From NCBI GenBank assembly GCA_019752335.1, contig JAIEMJ010000038.1, positions 1 through 64,000 of the forward strand: a DNA stretch of 64,000 nucleotides. The letters are read 5' to 3'. Position 1 is the stretch's first letter; every line of letters starts with the position of its first letter. Under the pieces are notes generated by a model. That model searched no databases. It saw only the letters and a program-made list of their open reading frames with translations, and had not been told where the DNA came from. The position numbers and the translations under genes were made by a program. Shown here piece by piece: positions 1 to 9,794 of this stretch. The DNA is from Bryobacteraceae bacterium (GTDB lineage: Bacteria > Acidobacteriota > Terriglobia > Bryobacterales > Bryobacteraceae).

Positions 1-326
1 CGTAGCCCTTCCCCAAACATTTTTACATCACAATGTTCGATTTCACCCTATTTTTTCACAGTCCCGTAAGGGAGGGGATGCTCGTAGCATCCCCTCCCTT
101 ACGGTCGGGGTTCGTTGTTGGGCTGGAAACCGGACATGTTCTATTTTCTGAGCTTCTGAGCTCAGCGGCGGTTTTACTGGCGTTTCCGTAAACGCCGCCC
201 CAGTTCTAACCAGCTAAAGGTTCACCCTTGGCCGTACTCGTCACCGAAGCAATCTTTCTGCGCTGCTGGGCGACGGGCATAAAGTTGCCGAGGAAGGAGG
301 TTCAGACTACAACCCGATCAAAGCGC
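1..326. other. Non-coding stretch with three hairpins
   Basis: No convincing gene. The stretch holds three inverted repeats in a row: the strong one at 64-104 (listed separately), ctgagct/agctcag at 149-155 and 160-166, and ggcgttt/aaacgcc at 179-185 and 190-196. None is followed by a clear T tract on the plus strand. It lies past the 3' end of the minus-strand operon that ends at 327, so it may hold transcription-stop or repeat-derived structures. Confidence 0.6.
64..104. repeat. Perfect 19-bp inverted repeat, REP-like hairpin
   Basis: Left arm ccgtaagggaggggatgct (64-82), loop cgt, right arm the exact reverse complement (86-104). There is no T run, so an ordinary intrinsic terminator is not obvious. 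From memory, similar CCCTCCCTTACGG strings occur between genes in related Acidobacteriota, which suggests a dispersed REP-type element. That comparison is inference. Confidence 0.75.
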
Positions 327-809
327 CTAGTACACGGCGAAGGAGAAGACCTGATTCGAGCCCTCCGGCGACAGCGTGTACTCGCCGTTCGCCAAGGTCT
401 CCGCGAGTTCCACGCGATACAGCCCATCGGCCACTCGGGTCACGTTCATGCGCAACGGCTTGGGTGCGTTCTTCCCCGCCTTCATCGGCAGCACTAGCTG
501 GCGGCTGCTCCCTTTCGTCTCCATGCGATAACAGGAGAGTTTCTCCGCCGAAAGCTTATCGACGGCTATCAGAAAGATCGGTTCCGCCAGCGGCGTGCGC
601 GCCTTGGCGGCCGCGCCCGGCACCGTATAGACCGTATCGTTTTTGTTCTTGCTTTCCTGGGCTTCGGAGGAGTCGGTCTCCACCAGTTGATTGGCGTGGA
701 GTAGGTACGGAATGTCACTCTTCGGGGGCCTGGGACCCTTATAGCGATCCTGCGCGAGCAACGTGCCGGCGATGGCGAGGGACAAGAGTAGCTTGGTCAT
801 CATCAGCAT
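327..809 (-). CDS. Small secreted protein of unknown function
   Basis: About 160 residues with a short signal peptide (MMTKLLLSLAIAGTLLAQ), then a hydrophilic mature part with alternating beta-like stretches. I do not recognise a family. Several in-frame starts exist: GTG at 821, ATG at 809, 803 and 800. I use 809, but the signal peptide fits all of the ATGs. It lies 25 nt after the stop of the AttH-like gene on the same strand, so it is probably the last gene of the 4984-to-327 operon. Its product should be exported to the periplasm or cell surface. Confidence 0.65.
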   Translation of the reverse strand: MLMMTKLLLSLAIAGTLLAQDRYKGPRPPKSDIPYLLHANQLVETDSSEAQESKNKNDTVYTVPGAAAKARTPLAEPIFLIAVDKLSAEKLSCYRMETKGSSRQLVLPMKAGKNAPKPLRMNVTRVADGLYRVELAETLANGEYTLSPEGSNQVFSFAVY

Positions 810-834
810 TGACGCTATCACGCCTGCGTAAGTT

Positions 835-1866
835 TCACTTCAGGGGCCCGAAGCTCACCGGCTTGTCGTAGCCGGTCATCTCGAGGTAGCCCACGCCCGT
901 CGCGTCGCCCGTAATGGCGACCGCGCCCTCCCAGTAGGTGGGCGATTGCGGACGCTTGCTCAGCAACTCCTGCGCGTCCAATCGGCTCTTGACGATCAGC
1001 TTCAAGCCCGCGGCTTCCACGGTCCACTCCACCGGATAATTCTTCCAGCGCCGCCCGGGGGTCATCTTGATGCGGCTCAGGTGGCGCGTCTGCCCGTCGC
1101 GCTCCACCAGGGTGCCGCTCGAATAAGGGTCAATCGTGCCGTCGCGGCGCCGGAGTTGGAACATCATCAACTCGCGGCCGTCGTTCAGTTGCAGGCTCAT
1201 CCAATCCCAGCCTGTCTGCTCGGCGTCCAACTGATGCGTGAAGAACTCGTGGTCCATCCAGGCTTGGCCGCTCACTTGCCTCGTCTCCTCGCCGATCTTC
1301 ACTTCGCCGCTCACCGCCAGCCGGCTTAGGGAGACATAGTGCGACGCCCGGCCCGCTCCCTGCGCCTTCTGGCTCACGCCATTTTCCCCATGAATCACCG
1401 GCGCCTTGCGGCTCTGTAGCGTCAGTTTTAGAGAAAAACGCGGATCAATGGCCTGTAAGTCGATTTCACTTTCCGTTCGCCAGGTTACTTGCCAATTCCC
1501 ATTCCAGACGCGACGGGTGGCGGCATCCGCGCCTGCCAGTCCGGGGCCCGGACGATTGAGCCTTTCGGCGTGATAGAAGCGCTGGCCCGTAATATCGGTG
1601 AAGGCCAGGTGCGCCAGATAGACGTCGCGCACGGCCCAGATACCCGGCTTGGCTTGCGCATCGACCCCCTGCCGGAAGAAAGTAAGCTCGAAGCCGAGTT
1701 CGCGGCCTTGCGTGTCGCGCAGGTTGCCGGTATAGTACCACCACTCGGTTTGAAAGTCGGGATGACTAAAATGGTCCGCGGGGAATTGGTAAACGTAGCC
1801 CGGCAACGCCACGCGATACTGCGCCGATAGGAGACTCGCCCAGCCAAGTAAAAGTAAGATCTTCAT
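835..1866 (-). CDS. AttH/CrtC-type lipocalin-like secreted protein
   Basis: 343 residues. A signal peptide ([16 protein letters not shown]) is followed by the features of the AttH/CrtC (hydroxyneurosporene synthase-like) family: FPADHFSHPDFQTEWWYYTGNL near residues 29-50, then ELTFFRQG, and SGQAWMDHEFF with DWMSLQL near residues 200-225. Two lipocalin-like barrels are expected. The family includes carotenoid 1,2-hydratases, but members encoded with ABC exporters (the Agrobacterium attEFGH arrangement) have no proven substrate. Its ATG overlaps the stop of the upstream permease by 4 nt, so the two are translationally coupled. I infer a periplasmic lipid-binding or lipid-modifying partner of that ABC system rather than carotenoid synthesis, as no carotenoid gene is nearby. 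Confidence 0.85.
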   Translation of the reverse strand: MKILLLLGWASLLSAQYRVALPGYVYQFPADHFSHPDFQTEWWYYTGNLRDTQGRELGFELTFFRQGVDAQAKPGIWAVRDVYLAHLAFTDITGQRFYHAERLNRPGPGLAGADAATRRVWNGNWQVTWRTESEIDLQAIDPRFSLKLTLQSRKAPVIHGENGVSQKAQGAGRASHYVSLSRLAVSGEVKIGEETRQVSGQAWMDHEFFTHQLDAEQTGWDWMSLQLNDGRELMMFQLRRRDGTIDPYSSGTLVERDGQTRHLSRIKMTPGRRWKNYPVEWTVEAAGLKLIVKSRLDAQELLSKRPQSPTYWEGAVAITGDATGVGYLEMTGYDKPVSFGPLK

Positions 1867-4328
1867 TCTTCGTGAATCACTTCAATCGGATTAAGTGCCA
1901 ATGCGACACGCGCCGGATAGAGCCCGGCTAGGAGAGTCGCGGTAAAAATAATCGTCAACGCGCCGAGTAAAATCGCAATCGGAGCATGAAACTGGATTGA
2001 CCAGCCGAAGCTCTGTTTATTGATCACGTAAACCAGCACCAACGACAAGATGCCGCCGAGTAACATCCCGCCCGCAACCGACAGCAAACCAATCAACCCG
2101 GCCTCGCACAGAATCAACTTACGAATTTGCGTCCGCGCCGCGCCAAGAAAGCGCAACAGACTCAATTCCCGGCGACGGTCAATCACCAAGGCCAACAGCG
2201 CGCCCGCCACGCCCGTCACCGCGACAAACACGGCGACCAATTCCAAGGCGTAAGTGATGGCGAACGTCCGGTCAAAAATCAGAATCGCCTCGCGGCGCAG
2301 CGTCTGGTTCGGGAGCACCAGCACGCGGGCGTCGCTCAGCGCGGCTTCGATGGCCCGCTGCGCGGCGATCACCTGCGTGCCGGGCTTCAAATAAATGGCC
2401 AAGTTGGAGGGCGCCGGATCCGGCAGATAGCGCAATAGCCGCTCCCGGTGCATGATGATGTAACCGCGCTCATTCGAATAGTCCGTATAGACGCCCACCA
2501 CGCGAATCGGCCGCACTTGGTCACCCAGCGGCAACTGAATCGTATCGCCCATATGGACCCCATGTTTGTTGACGAAAGGCTCACTCACGATCGCGGCATC
2601 CGACGTCAGCATCTGCGGATAAGCCTCATCCGGATCGCCTTCCAGTAGATGAAACGCACCGCGCCGTTTCACGACGTTGGCGTCACCCGAACCCAAGGTC
2701 ACCGGCAGGCCGCGAAAATGAATGGGGTACGCGCGAAACTGGTCTACCATGGCGACCATCGGCAAGGCGGCCACGCGCCCGGCGATATCCGGACTCAGCG
2801 TCGGAAAACGGTCTCCGCCGGCCGGCACGGCTGGCTGCAGAAAGATATCGGCGCGTAGCTGCGAGTCAATCCACTGAATCACTGTCTCGCGAAAGCTGCC
2901 TACCATAATTCCGACACTCACTAACATCGCCACCGCCGTAATCAACGCGGCAATCAGGACGGCGGTGCGGCGCAAAGCGGCATCCAGGCTTTGGCTCGCT
3001 AGCAGACCCTCCACGCCGAGTAACTTGCGTAGTAAGTCGCGCGTCGCGCGTGTGACGAAATGCACGAAGGCCGGCGTCGCCAACGACGCAGCGAGCACCA
3101 ACAAGGCAGCCGCCAGATATCCAAAAAGCGGACGCCGTCCAATCGGCGGCGCGAACGACGCGCCGAAGGCCGCCAGCGCGCACGCCGCGGCGATCGCCAA
3201 GTGGCGGTACTGCTGCTGGCCCACTTCGTAGTCCTTCCGGCCCCGCGCCATCGCTTCCACTGGCGCGACGGCCGCGGCCTCGCGCGCCGGGGCCCAGGCC
3301 GCGGCGAGCGTCACCGTCAGCCCCGCAATCACCGCCTTCAGCGTCGCCAGGAAGCTCAAGGCGATCACGCCGGGCTGGCTCGAAACGTACAAATTCTGCA
3401 CCGTCGCGCCAATCGCCCCCACGGCGGCTTCCGCCATCAGCCGACCCAGCGGCACACCAATGGCAATCCCCGCCAAGCCGAAAAGCAAAGCCTCCGCCAG
3501 AAACATCGCCAGCACCGTCGTACTCGTCATCCCAATCGCACGCAAAATCCCAATCTCCGCCCGTCGCCGGACCACGGAAACCGAAATCGTGTTGTAAATC
3601 AAAAACGCGCCGACTACCAAAGCGATGTAACTCAGAATGACTAAGTTCGAACGAAAACCCGCCAGCATTTTTCGATTCTCTTCGGTGCGCGCCCCGAACG
3701 GAGCCAGTGTCGCTCCAGCGGGAAGTGCTTCTTTTAACCGTGACTCGAACGACTCTGGCGCGTCGATCAGCAAACGGTCAATCTTCCCCGGCCGCTTGAG
3801 TAACTCCTGCGCGACGCCGATATCCACGAGGGCGAAAGCTGTGTCCGAAGCAACAATCGCGCGCACCGTGAGTAAGTGGTCATGATCGTTCACGCGTAAC
3901 GTCACCTGCTCGCCCACCTTACGCCCCGTCGCCGACGCCAGGATGAGTCCAGGTTCAAACGAAGTAGTCTCAAAGCGCGCATCGAGCGCATGGGCGACTA
4001 AGTCCAAGCCAATCAGCGGCAGGGTCTGCTTACTCTCGACGAGCAGCGCGTGGTCCTCCATGCGCGGCCGGACGTTGACCGCCAGGGGCAGCGTCGCCAG
4101 CTTCGCGTAAAGCCGTTCGTCCAACCCGCCCACGGCGGTCACCTCATAGTCGGCCTCGCCGGCCACGGTCTCTAGCGACGAGCGGAAAGAGCCCGTGGCC
4201 GCGTCGCTGGCCAATTCAATGGCCAACACCACGGCGATGCCCAAAGCTACGGAAAGAACCGTCAGCAGCGTCCGCACGGGTTCCGCGCGTAGCGGGCGTA
4301 AAATCAGGCGGGCGAAGAGACCAATCAT
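1863..4328 (-). CDS. FtsX-family ABC transporter permease, duplicated form
   Basis: 821 residues, the length of the large MacB/FtsX-type permeases with two repeat units. An N-terminal membrane helix ([20 protein letters not shown], near residues 21-40) leads into a periplasmic domain and a membrane core near residues 230-370, including [19 protein letters not shown] second unit follows with helices near 375-420 and 455-480, another periplasmic domain, and a last core near 690-815 with [13 protein letters not shown]. The ATG overlaps the ATPase stop and its own stop overlaps the AttH-like start, so this is the middle gene of a coupled operon. The likely role is mechanical export or release of lipid or lipoprotein-like substrate at the inner membrane. 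Confidence 0.9.
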   Translation of the reverse strand: MIGLFARLILRPLRAEPVRTLLTVLSVALGIAVVLAIELASDAATGSFRSSLETVAGEADYEVTAVGGLDERLYAKLATLPLAVNVRPRMEDHALLVESKQTLPLIGLDLVAHALDARFETTSFEPGLILASATGRKVGEQVTLRVNDHDHLLTVRAIVASDTAFALVDIGVAQELLKRPGKIDRLLIDAPESFESRLKEALPAGATLAPFGARTEENRKMLAGFRSNLVILSYIALVVGAFLIYNTISVSVVRRRAEIGILRAIGMTSTTVLAMFLAEALLFGLAGIAIGVPLGRLMAEAAVGAIGATVQNLYVSSQPGVIALSFLATLKAVIAGLTVTLAAAWAPAREAAAVAPVEAMARGRKDYEVGQQQYRHLAIAAACALAAFGASFAPPIGRRPLFGYLAAALLVLAASLATPAFVHFVTRATRDLLRKLLGVEGLLASQSLDAALRRTAVLIAALITAVAMLVSVGIMVGSFRETVIQWIDSQLRADIFLQPAVPAGGDRFPTLSPDIAGRVAALPMVAMVDQFRAYPIHFRGLPVTLGSGDANVVKRRGAFHLLEGDPDEAYPQMLTSDAAIVSEPFVNKHGVHMGDTIQLPLGDQVRPIRVVGVYTDYSNERGYIIMHRERLLRYLPDPAPSNLAIYLKPGTQVIAAQRAIEAALSDARVLVLPNQTLRREAILIFDRTFAITYALELVAVFVAVTGVAGALLALVIDRRRELSLLRFLGAARTQIRKLILCEAGLIGLLSVAGGMLLGGILSLVLVYVINKQSFGWSIQFHAPIAILLGALTIIFTATLLAGLYPARVALALNPIEVIHEE

Positions 4329-4984
4329 GCGGCGGAGAGAATCCGTCCGTCGCGCATTTCAATCACCCGGTCCGCCACCGCGGTTGACTCCGCCGAATGT
4401 GTCGCCATCACGATCGTGGCCTTCTCCTCGTCCACAATGCGGCGCAGCAACGCCAGGATCGTCGTGCCCGTCGCAGAGTCCAGATTGCCGATCGGTTCGT
4501 CGGCCAGCAGCAGACTCGGCCGGTGTACCAGAGCCCGCGCAATCGCCACGCGCTGCATCTGCCCGCCGGAGAGTTGGTGCGGATAGCGATGCCCCAGCCC
4601 CGCCAGTTCTACGCGCGCCAGGCGATCCAACGCCTGCGCCCGCGCCCGCGGCTGTCCGCTCAGCAGCAACGGCAGTTCGACGTTCTCCGCCGCCGTCAGA
4701 TTCGGAAGCAGTTGGAAGGACTGGAAGATAAAGCCGATCTTCTCCCGCCGCAGCTTCGTCAGCGCGGCATCGTTCAAGCCCCTGGTAGCCTGGCCGTCGA
4801 TCTGTACGGTGCCGGATGTCGGAAAGTCCATCGCCCCGGCCAGGTTCAGCAGCGTCGACTTCCCACAGCCGCTGCGGCCCACCAACGCCAGCAATTGGCC
4901 CGCCGGCACGCTAAGCGACACGCCGTCAACCGCGGCGGTGCCGGGGTAATTCCGGCGGACATCGATGAATTCGAGGACGGGCAC
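4325..4984 (-). CDS. ABC transporter ATP-binding protein, LolD/MacB type
   Basis: 219 residues, one complete nucleotide-binding domain. Walker [10 protein letters not shown] is at residues 36-44, followed by a Q-loop ([24 protein letters not shown]), the signature LSGGQMQR, Walker [13 protein letters not shown] and the H-loop MATHS. The start is GTG at 4984, with an AAGAG-like ribosome site just before it. It is the first gene of the minus-strand operon and supplies the ATPase for the FtsX permease behind it. The cytoplasmic LolD/MacB-B class is assigned from the [16 protein letters not shown] pattern and the partner type. The substrate is unknown. Confidence 0.92.
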   Translation of the reverse strand: MPVLEFIDVRRNYPGTAAVDGVSLSVPAGQLLALVGRSGCGKSTLLNLAGAMDFPTSGTVQIDGQATRGLNDAALTKLRREKIGFIFQSFQLLPNLTAAENVELPLLLSGQPRARAQALDRLARVELAGLGHRYPHQLSGGQMQRVAIARALVHRPSLLLADEPIGNLDSATGTTILALLRRIVDEEKATIVMATHSAESTAVADRVIEMRDGRILSAA

Positions 4985-5041
4985 GTTCTCTTAGATTGTC
5001 GCGCGACCCCAGGGAGCACATTTTCTCGTTACCCTGGAGGC

Positions 5042-6505
5042 ATGCGCTTCGTCCTGCTACCGCTCCTGGCCACCACTCTGCTGGCCGACGAGTGGACGGT
5101 CTTTCGCATCGGCCCCTTCGAAGCCATCACCCAGAACGAGCAGAAGAGCGCCCGCGCCGTCCTCAACCACGTCGAGCAACTGCGGCATACGCTCGGGCAA
5201 GCGCTCGGCCAGCCGGAACTGAAGTCCCGCTGGCCGATTCGCCTCACCGTGGGCGGCAAAGTCACCACGGACCTCGTCATTGACCGTGACGCCTACACCG
5301 CCACCATCGCCAAGAACACGCCCGTCCCGGACCAGTGGAATCGCGCCCTGGCCGGCATCTTCCTCAATGACTCGGTCGCCCGCATGCCGGAGAAGTTCGA
5401 GCGCGGCCTGATCGAGTTCTTCAGCACGCTGAACGTCGAAGGCGTCCGCGTCATCGGCGGAGCCGCGCCCCCCCGGCCCAGCCTCGATTGGGCCCGCGTC
5501 GATCTGCTCATGGTGAGCGACAAGTACCGCGGCCGCTTGCGCACGCTGCTATTTAATCTGCAAAAAGGCAACGCGCCGGAGCCCTCCTATAAGAACGCCT
5601 TCGAACGCACCGAAGCCGAGATCGAGACCGAAGCGAAAGCCTGGCTGGCCGCCGGTAATTTCCCCACCACCTCCCTCAACGCCAAGCCCATCGCCCCCGA
5701 CCGCGACTTCCTCGCCCGGCCCTGGAATCCCTTGAAGAAGACGGAATCCGCCATGGACGCCTTTGACCGCGGCGACTACGCCGCCGCCGTCCGCATCAAG
5801 CCGGACTGGCCCGCCGCCAAAGTGAAGCTAGCCGAATCCGCGTCCGAAGCCGACAAAATCCGCCTCCTGCGCGAGGCCGCCACCGAGGCGCAGCGCAATC
5901 CCGACTACTGGCGCCTGCTCGCCGAAACCCTGGCCGCCTCGCGCGAGTATGGCGAATCCTACAAAGCCTGGGGCGCCGCCGAACGCGCCGCCCGCGACGA
6001 CGCGGAACGAGCCAAAATGCGCACCGCACGCTTAGCCCTCGAAAATGCCAAGCTCGACTTCGAGGACGCCGAACGTCAGCGCAAGAAGGACGAAGCCGCC
6101 CGCGACCTGGAGCGCGTCAAGAACGACTCGCTGCGCAGCATCCGTATGGCGGAGGCCAAGGCCAATGAGTCGCTCGCCGGTGGTGACAGTGGTGGTGAGT
6201 CCGTCAAGCCGGTCCCCTGGTGGGACGACCCTAAGAATGAGCGGACCGCCACCGGCGATCTGGAACGCGTCGAATGCGCCCAAGGCCGCATGACTCTGGT
6301 CCTGCGCGACACCGCCAAAAAGCTCTCCCGCATCACCCTTCCCTCGGACTCCTCTCGACTGAAACTCCGCGGCCAAGAGGGCACCACCCTCGTCTGCGGT
6401 CCACTCCCCAAACCCCTCCCGCTCAAAGTGGTGTACGCCGTCCCCCCGAAACCGTCAGCGGGCGTCCTGGGAGAAGCGTCCTCCATTGAGTTTGTACAAA
6501 AATAG
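5042..6505 (+). CDS. Secreted protein with TPR-like C-terminal half
   Basis: 487 residues from the ATG at 5042, which has a good ribosome site (TGGAGG) and opens with a signal peptide (MRFVLLPLLATTLLADE). The N-terminal half is a globular domain of a type often found in secreted Acidobacteriota proteins. From about residue 230 the chain is helix-rich and Ala/Glu-rich, with TPR-like spacing and a coiled-coil stretch (NAKLDFEDAERQRKKDEAAR). The last 90 residues look beta-rich. I do not recognise a named family. It is divergent from the ABC operon and is followed 1 nt later by the MFS gene. Confidence 0.75.
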   Translation: MRFVLLPLLATTLLADEWTVFRIGPFEAITQNEQKSARAVLNHVEQLRHTLGQALGQPELKSRWPIRLTVGGKVTTDLVIDRDAYTATIAKNTPVPDQWNRALAGIFLNDSVARMPEKFERGLIEFFSTLNVEGVRVIGGAAPPRPSLDWARVDLLMVSDKYRGRLRTLLFNLQKGNAPEPSYKNAFERTEAEIETEAKAWLAAGNFPTTSLNAKPIAPDRDFLARPWNPLKKTESAMDAFDRGDYAAAVRIKPDWPAAKVKLAESASEADKIRLLREAATEAQRNPDYWRLLAETLAASREYGESYKAWGAAERAARDDAERAKMRTARLALENAKLDFEDAERQRKKDEAARDLERVKNDSLRSIRMAEAKANESLAGGDSGGESVKPVPWWDDPKNERTATGDLERVECAQGRMTLVLRDTAKKLSRITLPSDSSRLKLRGQEGTTLVCGPLPKPLPLKVVYAVPPKPSAGVLGEASSIEFVQK

Positions 6506-6506
6506 A

Positions 6507-7706
6507 ATGAAAAACCGCTGGCTGGTCCTGAGCCTCTTCTACCTCTCCTCCGTCCTCAATTACCTGGATCGCTCGGTGATGGCCGCCCTCTCCCCCCTCC
6601 TAAGACAGGAACTCGGCTTTGACCTCACCCAATACGGTTGGCTACAGGGCATCTTTTCCGCCTTCTACGCCTTCTCCGCCCCCATCGCCGGCCTCCTCGT
6701 CGACCGCTACGGCCTCACCGTCGCCACCGTCAGTGCGGTCGGCTTCTGGAGCGTCGCCGGCATGGCCCGCGGACTCGTCAGCAGCTTCCTGGGCCTGGTC
6801 GGCACCCACACGCTGATGGGCATCGGCGAGTCCGCGGGTATCCCTTCCACCGCCAAGGCCTCGCACCGCTACCTGCGGCCCGAGGAGCGCGCCTACGGTC
6901 CCGCGATGAGCCAGGTAGGCCTCTGCATCGGCGCTATCGCCGCGCCGACGGCGTTCACCTGGATCGCTGTCACCTTCGGCTGGCGCTGGGCCTTCCTCGT
7001 CCCCGGCGCCCTCGGGCTCCTCTGGATCCCCCTCTGGCTCTGGACCGACAAGAATTCCTACGTCCCCCAAGGCGACCCCGCCCACGTCGACTCGCCCCTC
7101 GCCCCCCGCGCCATGCTGCGTGACCCCTTCCTCTGGGGACTCGCCGTCGGCAACTTCTTCTCCATGGCCACCTTCTCCCTTTGGACCGTCTGGACCACCG
7201 AATACTTCGTCCGCACTTTCGACCTGAAGCTCACCAGCGCCAATTACAACTACGCCTGGGTGCCGCAAGTGATCGCCGGCTTCGGCGCGCTGTCCGGCGC
7301 CTGGTTCTCCAAGCGGCTCGCCTCGCGCGGCCTGGCCCCTTTTGAAGCCCGTCGGCGCACCTGCTTCTTCGCGGCCTTCTTTATGCTCACCACCGGGCTG
7401 GTCCCCTTCGCCACCACGCCGCTGATGGCCATGGTGCTGATCTCCGTGAGCTTCTTCGCCGCCAGCGTCTGGGGCGTGAATTATTACACGCTCCCCGTCG
7501 ACGTCTACGGGCAGGGCCGCACCGGCTTCGCCGTCTCCTTCCTCACGGCTTCGTTTGGCGTCTTCGTCCTGGTCGTCTCGCCGCTGATCGGCGCCATTGC
7601 CCAACGCCAGGGCTTCGCCGTGGTCTGCTATGCGTTTGCCTTTTTCCCGCTGATCGGCTTCGGCGCGATGGAGGTAGGAAGGCGTTGGCGTGCGCGGCTG
7701 GCTTAA
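6507..7706 (+). CDS. MFS transporter, ACS (anion:cation symporter) type
   Basis: 399 residues with about 12 hydrophobic helices. Near the start, SSVLNYLDRSVMAALSPLL is the hallmark of the ACS family (hexuronate, glucarate, phthalate and related organic anions), and the loop GLLVDRYG is the MFS signature between helices 2 and 3. I use the ATG at 6507, as the in-frame TTG at 6486 lies inside the upstream gene. The gene overlaps the glycosyltransferase behind it by 17 nt. A sugar-acid substrate is plausible given the mannonate dehydratase-like gene 14 kb away, but the specificity cannot be read from sequence. Confidence 0.88.
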   Translation: MKNRWLVLSLFYLSSVLNYLDRSVMAALSPLLRQELGFDLTQYGWLQGIFSAFYAFSAPIAGLLVDRYGLTVATVSAVGFWSVAGMARGLVSSFLGLVGTHTLMGIGESAGIPSTAKASHRYLRPEERAYGPAMSQVGLCIGAIAAPTAFTWIAVTFGWRWAFLVPGALGLLWIPLWLWTDKNSYVPQGDPAHVDSPLAPRAMLRDPFLWGLAVGNFFSMATFSLWTVWTTEYFVRTFDLKLTSANYNYAWVPQVIAGFGALSGAWFSKRLASRGLAPFEARRRTCFFAAFFMLTTGLVPFATTPLMAMVLISVSFFAASVWGVNYYTLPVDVYGQGRTGFAVSFLTASFGVFVLVVSPLIGAIAQRQGFAVVCYAFAFFPLIGFGAMEVGRRWRARLA

Positions 7707-9192
7707 GCAAGCCCTATTCGCCCTTCTCGGTAAGGACCCCGAGGGCGTCGTCGTGGTCTGCGACCCCCGCCTGACGGACGAGATGCGCCGCCTGGTGCCG
7801 GATCGCCGCATCCTCCCTTGGCCCGGCCGCTCGCTCCGCCGCTACCGGGTCGCGCAAGTCGCCGTGATGTTCGACGGCCGCTGGCCCGGCCTCCGCGTCT
7901 TCTTCCTCGGCCCGATTCTCGCCTTCCACCCCAACCTCGAGCGCCACCAACTCAGTTGGCGCTGCCCGATCGCTTCGTTGCTATTCGTTCTCGGCACACC
8001 GCTGGATCGCATCTACCTGCGCCCGTGGTGGCTGGGTGGCGGCGAGAAGACCATCCGGCCGCAGGAAGTGACCGTCATCCCCGGACGCCCGCCCGCGCCC
8101 GGCCGGAAACGCATCGGCATCCTGACGCCCTATCTGCCCTACCCCCTGGCCCACGGCGGCGCCGTCCGCATCTTCAACCTGCTCCGCGAAGGCGCCCGCG
8201 ACTTCGACCTCACGCTCTTCGCCTTTGTCGAGGAGCCCGGACCCGTCGCGGCTGGCCCGCTCCCTGATTGGTGCGAGAAGATCATCCTCGTCCCCAAGCC
8301 GCGCTACCGCGAACCCCGCTGGTCCAGTTGGGCACCGCCGGAGGTGGAAGAATACGAGTCCCCCGCCATGCGCCGCGCCCTCGCCGCCCATCCGCTGGAC
8401 CTGCTCCAAGTCGAGTACACCCAACTCGCCCGCTATCCCGGCCACGTCCTCGTCGAGCACGACGTCACGTTCGACCTGCAAAAACAGGTGGAAGCCCAGT
8501 CTCCCACCGTGAGCCATCGCTGGAATCGCTGGCGCTGGGAACGTTTCGAGCGCGCTGCCGTCTCGCGCTTCCCCGCCACGGTCGTCATGTCCGACAAGGA
8601 CCGCGCGCTCCTCGGCCAAGGCACGGTGATTGCCAACGGCGTCGACCTCGAACGCTATCAGCCGTCGCCTGAGCCACCGGGACGCCGCCTGCTCTTCATC
8701 GGCTCCTTCCGCCACTTCCCGAACGTCACCGGCCTGCGCTGGTTCCTCGACGAAGTCTGGCCCCTCCTCGCCGATGTCGACCTCGATATCGTTGCGGGAC
8801 CCCAGCCGGATCTCTACTGGGCGATGCCCTCGCTCCCCCGCATCCAGCAGCACAGCTTTGTCGAGGACGTCCGGCCACTGTACTACCGCGCGAACGTCGT
8901 CATCGTCCCCACCCTGGTCTCGGCCGGCACCAACGTCAAGGTCCTCGAGGCGATGGCCATGGAACGCGCGGTCGTCTCCACGCCCTCCGGCGCCGGCGGC
9001 TTAGGACTGGTGGACGGCGAATCCATCGTCCTCGGAGCGACGCCCCAGGAGTTCGCCTTGGGCATTCTGCGACTCCTCGAAAACGACGCCGAGCGCCATG
9101 CGATCGCGCGCGCAGGCCGCCGGATCGCCCAGGAATCCTTCGGCTGGCAGGCCCTGGGAGAAAGGCAGGCCGCCCTATGGAAGAGCTGCTAA
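7690..9192 (+). CDS. GT4-type glycosyltransferase with N-terminal extension
   Basis: 500 residues. The last 360 residues are a GT-B glycosyltransferase: a donor/acceptor start GILTPYLPYPLAHGGAVRIFNLL near residue 140, then VIANGVDLERY, LLFIGSFRHFPNVTGLRWFL, and the nucleotide-sugar region AGTNVKVLEAMAMERAVVST near 415-435. The first about 135 residues are not a standard GT domain and look like a separate alpha/beta module (VVVVCDPRLTDEMRRLVPD). The start is GTG at 7690, inside the MFS gene. It is cytoplasmic and likely acts in surface polysaccharide or glycolipid synthesis. The acceptor is unknown. Confidence 0.88.
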   Translation: MRGWLKQALFALLGKDPEGVVVVCDPRLTDEMRRLVPDRRILPWPGRSLRRYRVAQVAVMFDGRWPGLRVFFLGPILAFHPNLERHQLSWRCPIASLLFVLGTPLDRIYLRPWWLGGGEKTIRPQEVTVIPGRPPAPGRKRIGILTPYLPYPLAHGGAVRIFNLLREGARDFDLTLFAFVEEPGPVAAGPLPDWCEKIILVPKPRYREPRWSSWAPPEVEEYESPAMRRALAAHPLDLLQVEYTQLARYPGHVLVEHDVTFDLQKQVEAQSPTVSHRWNRWRWERFERAAVSRFPATVVMSDKDRALLGQGTVIANGVDLERYQPSPEPPGRRLLFIGSFRHFPNVTGLRWFLDEVWPLLADVDLDIVAGPQPDLYWAMPSLPRIQQHSFVEDVRPLYYRANVVIVPTLVSAGTNVKVLEAMAMERAVVSTPSGAGGLGLVDGESIVLGATPQEFALGILRLLENDAERHAIARAGRRIAQESFGWQALGERQAALWKSC

Positions 9193-9611
9193 TCCGCCCA
9201 GGCACCGCCGCCGACTTGCCCGCCATCGCCGCCCTGCAGGCCTCCGTCCCCGAAGCGGCGGACTGGCCCGTCGAGGACTACCTGACCTACCACCTGGACT
9301 TGGCCGTACGGGGTGGAGTACTCGCTGGATTCCTCGTCACCCGCCGTCTCACTGACGACGAAGCCGAGATCCTGAATCTGGCCGTGGCGCCCTCGGCGCG
9401 CCGCCAAGGCGTGGCCAGCCAATTACTTGCCGCCGCCTTCGCCCGCTGGCCCGGCGACTGGTTCTTGGAGGTGCGTGAGTTCAACGCCCGAGCGCAGGCT
9501 TGTTACGAGAAAGTGGGGTTCTTCATCGCCGGCCGGCGCCCAAATTATTACTCCGTCACAAATGCAAATTCCCGCGAAGGGGGGATTGTCATGGTCAGAC
9601 GGAAGTGCTAA
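9177..9611 (+). CDS. GNAT N-acetyltransferase, RimI-like
   Basis: 144 residues, the usual length of a single GNAT domain. The acetyl-CoA loop is LNLAVAPSARRQGVASQLL near residues 68-86, with the terminal part EVREFNARAQACYEKVGFFIAGRRPNYY typical of RimI (ribosomal protein N-terminal alanine acetylation). The ATG at 9177 lies 16 nt inside the end of the glycosyltransferase gene, so it is translationally coupled. Ribosomal S18 as substrate is family knowledge only. Many RimI-like proteins have other targets. Confidence 0.85.
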   Translation: MEELLIRPGTAADLPAIAALQASVPEAADWPVEDYLTYHLDLAVRGGVLAGFLVTRRLTDDEAEILNLAVAPSARRQGVASQLLAAAFARWPGDWFLEVREFNARAQACYEKVGFFIAGRRPNYYSVTNANSREGGIVMVRRKC

Positions 9612-9794
9612 TCTGTGATTCCTGATGGCCGTTCGGTGACCGTCAGGGCGTAAGATGATCGCGAATACTTTCCCACCGAGCCCGTCTTCTTTCCGCGTTC
9701 CGCGGCAAAACTCCAACTCTGTTCGGCCGCTCTCGCGCGGAATTGTCCTAAGACGACCCGGCGTGGATTCCTCAGGCAAGGAGAACCACCCTAT

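Noticed and set aside
4397-5041. Upstream extension of the 5042 gene
   Set aside because: Lies opposite the ABC ATPase gene. The ATG at 5042 has a ribosome site and a signal peptide.
6642-7811. 389-codon open frame on the minus strand opposite the MFS gene
   Set aside because: Very Glu/Gly/Asp-rich, low-complexity protein that is the antisense image of a hydrophobic GC-rich gene.
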